NCBI GenBank assembly: GCA_011046315.1
Contig: DSAU01000265.1
Span: 1-10,852, forward strand
Origin: a bacterium
GTDB taxonomy: Bacteria; Zhuqueibacterota; Zhuqueibacteria; Thermofontimicrobiales; Thermofontimicrobiaceae
Reading direction: 5' to 3'
DNA: 10,852 bases
Numbering within the stretch: position 1 is the first letter of the stretch; each line of letters begins with the position of its first letter. The position numbers were made by a program, and so were the translations under genes. The notes below the pieces were generated by a model. It was not told the DNA's origin. It did not search any database and saw only the letters and a program-made list of their open reading frames with translations. Of the stretch, positions 6,180 through 10,852 are shown piece by piece.

Positions 6180-7232
6180 ATGAATATTTTATTGATGTGC
6201 CTGATGATCATTCTGAAAGGAGCTTCATCTCAGGATAAAAGCCATGCGGAGCAAGCTGCTGGATTTTATGTGGAAATCAGGACTGATTCAGAGCCAGAGA
6301 TGACAATGGACGCATTTATCGACATCACATCGATACACGATCTCCCCGGTGAATCGGTTTCCATCAAAGACAGCGAGGGTAAACCGGATCGAGTCTGGAT
6401 CGGCGCCAACTTGTGCTTGCTATTGGAGAAAAAACTGGGGTTGTCCTGCGGTCTGATCAAAAAGATTTCCATTTCCGCACCGGATGGCTATATTTCAGTG
6501 ATCTCCGGTGAGTTGCTTTACGCCCTTGAAACCGGAATGTGCGCTTATGCGATCAAAGGTGAAACAAAATTGCCTCCAAAATATGGTTACATGCGCCTGC
6601 TGTTTCCTCAACTGCGCGCCATGTACTGGGTCAATGCGCCCGATAAAATTATCATTGAATTAGGAAAAGCCCAACATACTTCGGAACATCACGCCTTCTA
6701 TTTTTTGGAAAATGAAAATTTCAACCGCATCATCAAAAAGGATTTGAATGGGAAGCCGTATATCGCCATGGCGGATATTCTCGTCAACCTGGATGCGACC
6801 CGGCAGCCGTTTCGGATTTTGACAGAGGATGGCCTGTTCCGGGAATATGGCGTTCATTACATCAATCGCCGGCTGGTGCTTCAACAGGAACCGTCTGGCG
6901 CCTGGAAAATGACGGGCATCGCGGTTCCCCTCGGTTTGAAGACCAGAAATATTTTTCTCATCACCGCACAAAATAAAGTGCTGTTTTTAAAACCGCTCTC
7001 AACAGCCGAGCAAGCTGTTTTTAACACCAGCTATTTTCAAAATATAATGAAAAATTTTCCCGACCACGCTGAAATGACGCTTGAAATTGTGCTTCGCGAT
7101 GGCAGAAGAGTTCCAGCTCAAAAAATAAAACCATCAATCGAATTCCATCAAAATTTGTATCGCGTCATCGACCAGCAGCGCAGTAATTATGCTAATGTCG
7201 ATCACATCGTTTTGACAATTAGCGCAAATTAA
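6180..7232 (+). CDS. Exported protein with molybdopterin-oxidoreductase-like fold, function unknown
   Basis: This protein of about 350 aa starts with an apparent signal peptide (MNILLMCLMIILKGASS). Residues 50-162 resemble the sulfite-oxidase-type molybdopterin-binding fold (PF00174-like): GANLCLLLEKKLGL, then ISISAPDGYISVISGE, then YGYMRLLFPQ and a closing beta strand IIIELG. The usual histidine and the cofactor-ligating cysteine context are not seen, so cofactor binding is doubtful. The remaining 190 residues (including GKPYIAMADILVNLDATRQP) have no motif I recognise. The ATG at 6180 is chosen because it opens the signal peptide and lies 25 bp after lemA; the frame is open further back into lemA (Met at 6069), which is unlikely to be used. 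Only a weak purine-rich site precedes it. It probably acts outside the cytoplasm with its operon partners. The fold call is by eye. Confidence 0.7.
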   Translation: MNILLMCLMIILKGASSQDKSHAEQAAGFYVEIRTDSEPEMTMDAFIDITSIHDLPGESVSIKDSEGKPDRVWIGANLCLLLEKKLGLSCGLIKKISISAPDGYISVISGELLYALETGMCAYAIKGETKLPPKYGYMRLLFPQLRAMYWVNAPDKIIIELGKAQHTSEHHAFYFLENENFNRIIKKDLNGKPYIAMADILVNLDATRQPFRILTEDGLFREYGVHYINRRLVLQQEPSGAWKMTGIAVPLGLKTRNIFLITAQNKVLFLKPLSTAEQAVFNTSYFQNIMKNFPDHAEMTLEIVLRDGRRVPAQKIKPSIEFHQNLYRVIDQQRSNYANVDHIVLTISAN

Positions 7233-7234
7233 GT

Positions 7235-7240
7235 GAGGAG
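7235..7240 (+). promoter_or_regulatory. Strong Shine-Dalgarno site selecting a TTG start
   Basis: GAGGAG lies 5 nt before TTG at 7246. That start yields a signal peptide with a basic KRR n-region, whereas the next ATG (7273) would remove the n-region. The site therefore decides for a TTG start. Confidence 0.8.
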
Positions 7241-7245
7241 AAATT

Positions 7246-8982
7246 TTGAAACGAAGGCTTCCACTGGTGATAATGCTATTTCTTGGCGTCAACACGATGC
7301 AGCTCCATTCACAGGTTATCATGTTTCCGGCAGATTCATCGCGCTTTGTGGTCTCCGATCGCACCGATTCCGTATTTGTTTTTGACCAGAGTCTGGGAGT
7401 AACTGCTATGGGAAAAGACTTAAGCCGTCTCCATTATTGTAATGCCAGCATAATGGGGGACTCGATTCCACCGACATTGGGAATAAATTCTCCGACGGGA
7501 GCGATCATGTATTCGACAGAATCCACTTTCACAGAAATACCGGTCATCCTGGGCCGGCAAAATCGCAAAATGTCCATCGACAGGCTGCTTCGAGATTATC
7601 TGTTGGGATTGAATGAATTCAAAGGACAGTCCGAAAAGGGCGGCATTGGTATCCATGTCTGGCAAACAAAGCCGCAGCAGATTCCCTTTTTGATCTTTAT
7701 GAAAAACGGGCAGATCATCGGCAATGGTGAGCGCAATTCCAGCGGAGCCATCACCAAAAATTTTGAACGATTTGACGCTCAACGCATGAAAGATATAATT
7801 GACGATATTGCCGGCGTGTGGATATATCCCCCGGAAATCGGTAATAACGAAATTACCGACGAGATTTTAAAACTGCTTCAGCAAGGTCCGCTGCTTGTTG
7901 AATATTGGGATGGTTTGGGCTGGTATATTTTTGAAAAATGTTTTTTGAGCGATAACATCAAAGGGCGGATTGACCGGGCGAAGATCGGCTATTCAGTTTA
8001 TCCCCCGCTAACAGAGACCAATTACAGGGCGATGATCTCTGGCGGATTGGTCGACATTAACGGTAAAATGCATCTATTCGATTGCCTGGATTCGCTGGGC
8101 ATTTCCTACCATGTTTTTGAAGGCGAGAAACTAATTTTTCCCATTCATGGAAAGGTGCAACTGTACACCGGTGGGACACCAGAAGCAAAGGATGAAAATG
8201 TCTTTCAATCCGCGCTGTCGATCATCGATCAGTCCCCTCCGGCTCTGCTGTTTTTACACTATCATGGGATTGACGATTTGTCCCATACCTTTGGTCTTTA
8301 TGGCGCCAGAAGCATCGATCACATCAGAAAGCTGTGGCAGTGGCATCTGGAACTGCGCCAGCGTTGGACCGGAAACCTGTTGATCATTTCCGATCATGGC
8401 GCTCACGAGATTATGCCTTATGATAATTATATTAAAACGCAGCATGACCAGGGTACTCATGGACGTTTCATCTTTGAGGACATGGCCGTGCCCGTTCTTC
8501 TCGCTGCAGGACAGGCAAAAGCGCCAATAGATTTCAGGCTCAGTTCTGATCAGGCCAGGACGATCTGGCAACTCCTTGGAACAGAGAGGCCTCAAACATC
8601 AGATCCGAAATCCTTAAAATCATGTGAGTTGGAAATCGTCTTTCGGGGCAAAAGCATTTCTTTCAGACCTGCGGAGGATCAGTTGTTTGGCAAAGAATTT
8701 CAATTCAAATACTCCAAAAAGGGAGCTGAATTCAGCGGAAAATTCCAGGGCATTGAATTGCAGAGCCTTTTCGATCAGTTCAACATCAGCGGTATCCGCC
8801 AGATCATTGCACATTCTTTTGATGGTCAACAGGTAGTTTTCTCGCAAGAGGATTTCAAGGATAATTTGTTGGTCATTGGGGTAAACCCGGTTGAAAGGCA
8901 ATTCACGCTTTATCCGTTGAAAGATAAGTTTCCCAACCGCATTGTGAAACAATTGCAAAAAATCGAGATCGATTCTAACTAA
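7246..8982 (+). CDS. Exported alkaline-phosphatase-superfamily hydrolase (nucleotide pyrophosphatase/phosphodiesterase-like) with C-terminal accessory domain
   Basis: This 578-aa protein begins at TTG and has a signal peptide (MKRRLPLVIMLFLGV). Residues about 215-425 form a metal-dependent phosphatase or phosphodiesterase domain with the full ligand set: Asp222 in EYWDGLG, the likely nucleophile Thr256 in PPLTETNYRAMISGG (matching T-x-x-N of NPP enzymes), Asp343 and His347 in GIDDLSHTFG, Asp383-His384 in ISDHGAHE, and His405 in GTHGRF. The substrate is unknown but should be a phosphate mono- or diester outside the cytoplasm. Residues 24-200 are unfamiliar. Residues about 462-575 look like another molybdopterin-oxidoreductase-type fold without cofactor residues (FSGKFQGIELQSLFDQF, then AHSFDGQQVVFSQEDF), as in the preceding gene. 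It starts 13 bp after that gene, so the two are probably coupled. Confidence 0.82.
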   Translation: MKRRLPLVIMLFLGVNTMQLHSQVIMFPADSSRFVVSDRTDSVFVFDQSLGVTAMGKDLSRLHYCNASIMGDSIPPTLGINSPTGAIMYSTESTFTEIPVILGRQNRKMSIDRLLRDYLLGLNEFKGQSEKGGIGIHVWQTKPQQIPFLIFMKNGQIIGNGERNSSGAITKNFERFDAQRMKDIIDDIAGVWIYPPEIGNNEITDEILKLLQQGPLLVEYWDGLGWYIFEKCFLSDNIKGRIDRAKIGYSVYPPLTETNYRAMISGGLVDINGKMHLFDCLDSLGISYHVFEGEKLIFPIHGKVQLYTGGTPEAKDENVFQSALSIIDQSPPALLFLHYHGIDDLSHTFGLYGARSIDHIRKLWQWHLELRQRWTGNLLIISDHGAHEIMPYDNYIKTQHDQGTHGRFIFEDMAVPVLLAAGQAKAPIDFRLSSDQARTIWQLLGTERPQTSDPKSLKSCELEIVFRGKSISFRPAEDQLFGKEFQFKYSKKGAEFSGKFQGIELQSLFDQFNISGIRQIIAHSFDGQQVVFSQEDFKDNLLVIGVNPVERQFTLYPLKDKFPNRIVKQLQKIEIDSN

Positions 8983-9014
8983 CATGCCAGGCAATTGAAA
9001 AGTACCCGGCATGT
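8982..9014 (+). other. Intercistronic hairpin
   Basis: ACATGCC (8982-8988) pairs perfectly with GGCATGT (9008-9014) across a 19-nt loop, in the 47-bp gap before the DUF2207 gene. Only three Ts follow, so full termination is unlikely. It could stabilise mRNA ends or tune expression of the last gene. Confidence 0.45.
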
Positions 9015-9029
9015 CTTTGGAGAAAAAAA

Positions 9030-10852
9030 ATGACCCTAATTAAAAAACTACTAATTTTATCAAATACAGTTCTCATAATTTTGATGACAACCTCCTCCCT
9101 GCTCCGCGCAGTTGAATTCGAAAGAATCATCAATTACCACAGTCACATTGTCGTGCATCAGGATGGCAATGTGATCATCACCGAAACGATCAAAGTCCTC
9201 AGCGCCGGCGAAAAAATTCAGCGAGGCATCTTTCGAACATTTCCCACCAGGTATAAAGACCAATATGGCAATACGGTTCGCGTCACGTTTGAAATTCTCA
9301 AAATCACCAAAAACGGGTATAAGGAGCCATTCCATACGGAAAATGTCAGCAATGGCGTTAAAATTTACATCGGCAGCAAGGATGTTTTTCTCTCCCCTGG
9401 TGAATACACATACACCATTGTTTATCAGACCTCCCGACAGATCGGTTTGTTTGAGGATTTTGATGAGCTTTACTGGAACGTGACCGGAAACGACTGGGAT
9501 TTCACCATCGGACAGGCAGAGGCAGTCATCGAGCTTCCCCCTGGCGCGAGCATTATCAATAAAATTGCCTACACCGGAATCCAGGGCGAACAGGGGAAAA
9601 ATTATACCATCGATTACGACGCAACTCACAGCGTCAAATTTACCACCACCAGACCGCTGCGACCCGGGCAGGGATTGACCATTGCGGTATCGTGGCAAAA
9701 GGGCGTCATTGCCGAGCCCACTCCGAAACAGAAACTCGGCTATCTGTTTTCTGATAACCAAAATTCTTTAATGGGACTGTTGGGACTCATCATTCTGGTA
9801 TTTTATTATTTTCAAATTTGGTTACGGGTCGGTAAAGATCCGATGAAAGGCTTGATTTACCCACAGTTTGCGCCCCCACAGGGATTCTCGCCTGCCGCAA
9901 CCCGCTATGTGATGCAAATGGGATACAGCAACCGGGTTTTTTCCGCCGCCATTGTGAATATGGCTGTCAAGGGTTTTCTAAAGATCACGGAAAAAAGGGG
10001 AAATTTCACGCTCACGAAAACCGACAGCGACTATTCACCTTTATCCGCAGGTGAAAAAAAGATCGCGCTCAAGCTTTTTGCAAATCGGGATACCATCGAG
10101 CTGAAGCAAAAGAATCATGCATCCATCAGCGGCGCCATCTCTGAGCTGAAAAAGACCCTGAAACGTGATTTTGAAAAAATCCATTTCCAGCGCAATTCCG
10201 AAAAAATGATTCCCGGCATCATTCTCTCAATTCTGACATTTGTAGCGGTCATTTACTATTCCTCAGAACGTGAAGGAGCCGCCTTTATGACAGCTTGGCT
10301 CTCTGGTTGGACCATCGGAACCGGTTTTTTGGTTTACATGGTGGTGAATTCCTGGCGCGCTGTCCTCGCAGCGACTCAGACCTCGTCCTCTGAAAAAGCA
10401 GGCGCCATCATGTTGACGCTGTTTTCCCTGCCTTTTATCGGCGCCGAATTGGTTGGCTTATTTGCATTTATGTCAATGACCTCGCCTTTAGCGGTATTGT
10501 TGGTGTTAACGGTCATCGCCACAAATATTGTTTTTTACCGCTTGCTCAAAGCGCCCACGATTCTGGGACGTCGCATGATGGATCACATCGAAGGGTTCAA
10601 AATGTACCTGGAAACCGCAGAAGAGCAGCGACTTAATATGATGACCGCTCCCAATAAAACACCAGAGCTATTCGAAAAATTCCTCCCGTACGCGCTGGCG
10701 CTGGATGTGGAAAACAACTGGGCAAAAAAATTTAACGACGTGCTCGCCAGATCGGGACAAGCTGAAAGCTACTCTCCGAGCTGGTACGCAGGAAGAAGCT
10801 GGAGCTCAATCGGCGCAACCGGATTCGCGTCCAGCCTGGGTTCATCATTGTC
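9030..10852 (+). CDS. DUF2207 family membrane protein (3' truncated by window end)
   Basis: The frame is open for 607 codons to the edge. A signal peptide (cleavage plausible after LLRA) leads to an extracytoplasmic beta-rich DUF2207 domain of about 220 residues: VHQDGNVIITETIKV, then GIFRTFPTRYKDQYG and the conserved LYWNVTGNDWDF. A membrane segment at about residues 247-266 is followed by a cytoplasmic stretch with FAPPQGFSPAATRYV, then four hydrophobic segments at about 394-413, 418-440, 460-480 and 484-505. The end has the family's typical DHIEGFKMYLETAEEQRL and LPYALALDVENNWAKKF, then a Ser/Gly-rich tail, so only a short piece is missing. GGAG at 9019-9022 lies 7 nt before the ATG. DUF2207 proteins commonly neighbour lemA; their role in the envelope is unresolved. 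Confidence 0.92.
   Translation, partial: MTLIKKLLILSNTVLIILMTTSSLLRAVEFERIINYHSHIVVHQDGNVIITETIKVLSAGEKIQRGIFRTFPTRYKDQYGNTVRVTFEILKITKNGYKEPFHTENVSNGVKIYIGSKDVFLSPGEYTYTIVYQTSRQIGLFEDFDELYWNVTGNDWDFTIGQAEAVIELPPGASIINKIAYTGIQGEQGKNYTIDYDATHSVKFTTTRPLRPGQGLTIAVSWQKGVIAEPTPKQKLGYLFSDNQNSLMGLLGLIILVFYYFQIWLRVGKDPMKGLIYPQFAPPQGFSPAATRYVMQMGYSNRVFSAAIVNMAVKGFLKITEKRGNFTLTKTDSDYSPLSAGEKKIALKLFANRDTIELKQKNHASISGAISELKKTLKRDFEKIHFQRNSEKMIPGIILSILTFVAVIYYSSEREGAAFMTAWLSGWTIGTGFLVYMVVNSWRAVLAATQTSSSEKAGAIMLTLFSLPFIGAELVGLFAFMSMTSPLAVLLVLTVIATNIVFYRLLKAPTILGRRMMDHIEGFKMYLETAEEQRLNMMTAPNKTPELFEKFLPYALALDVENNWAKKFNDVLARSGQAESYSPSWYAGRSWSSIGATGFASSLGSSL

Noticed and set aside
9060..9761. Minus-strand 233-codon open frame opposite the DUF2207 gene.
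   Set aside because: It is a shadow of the well-conserved plus-strand DUF2207 coding sequence.
1..10852. CRISPR arrays, tRNA or rRNA genes, complete insertion sequences.
   Set aside because: None was seen: no regularly spaced repeats, cloverleaf-like segments or transposase motifs were found by reading.

Overview
The window looks like bacterial chromosome, probably from an uncultured Gram-negative-type lineage. Genes are of moderate GC with compact operons, Shine-Dalgarno sites and exported or envelope proteins, separated by AT-rich spacers that carry dispersed-repeat-like DNA. The combination of a probable selenoprotein peroxiredoxin, a radical SAM/SPASM maturation locus and a LemA/DUF2207 pair would fit anaerobic or microaerophilic groups such as Calditrichota/KSB1-like or desulfobacterial lineages, but no marker gene here fixes the taxonomy.

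Layout. (1) 1-2417, plus strand: the end of a tightly packed peptide-maturation-like operon. It has the C-terminal part of a radical SAM protein with a SPASM seven-cysteine domain, an S26-type Ser/His signal-peptidase-like protein, and a PF14907-like nucleotidyltransferase. The radical SAM core and any precursor peptide lie upstream of the window or are not recognisable. (2) 2418-3090: AT-rich spacer with a 15-bp tandem repeat and an imperfect palindrome. (3) 3091-3608: a type II toxin-antitoxin pair (PF09720-type antitoxin, RelE/ParE-type toxin) with ATGA overlap, followed by a hairpin terminator shaped to work in both directions. (4) 3833-4552, minus strand: an AhpC/Prx-type peroxiredoxin. 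Its peroxidatic cysteine codon is an in-frame TGA, followed at once by a bacterial-SECIS-like hairpin, so I call it a selenocysteine protein rather than a broken gene. (5) 4553-5599: about 1 kb without a convincing gene, holding a roughly 153-bp nested inverted-repeat element. (6) 5600-10852, plus strand: a four-gene envelope operon. It encodes LemA, an exported protein with a molybdopterin-oxidoreductase-like fold, an exported alkaline-phosphatase-superfamily enzyme with all expected active-site residues and a second such fold at its C-terminus, and a DUF2207 membrane protein cut by the window edge.

The most notable points are the probable Sec peroxiredoxin, which also lacks the usual C-terminal resolving cysteine and has two well-placed ribosome-binding sites, and the LemA operon, in which two unfamiliar exported proteins are inserted between lemA and DUF2207 and appear to share a domain. 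All family assignments were made by reading motifs; no database search was run.
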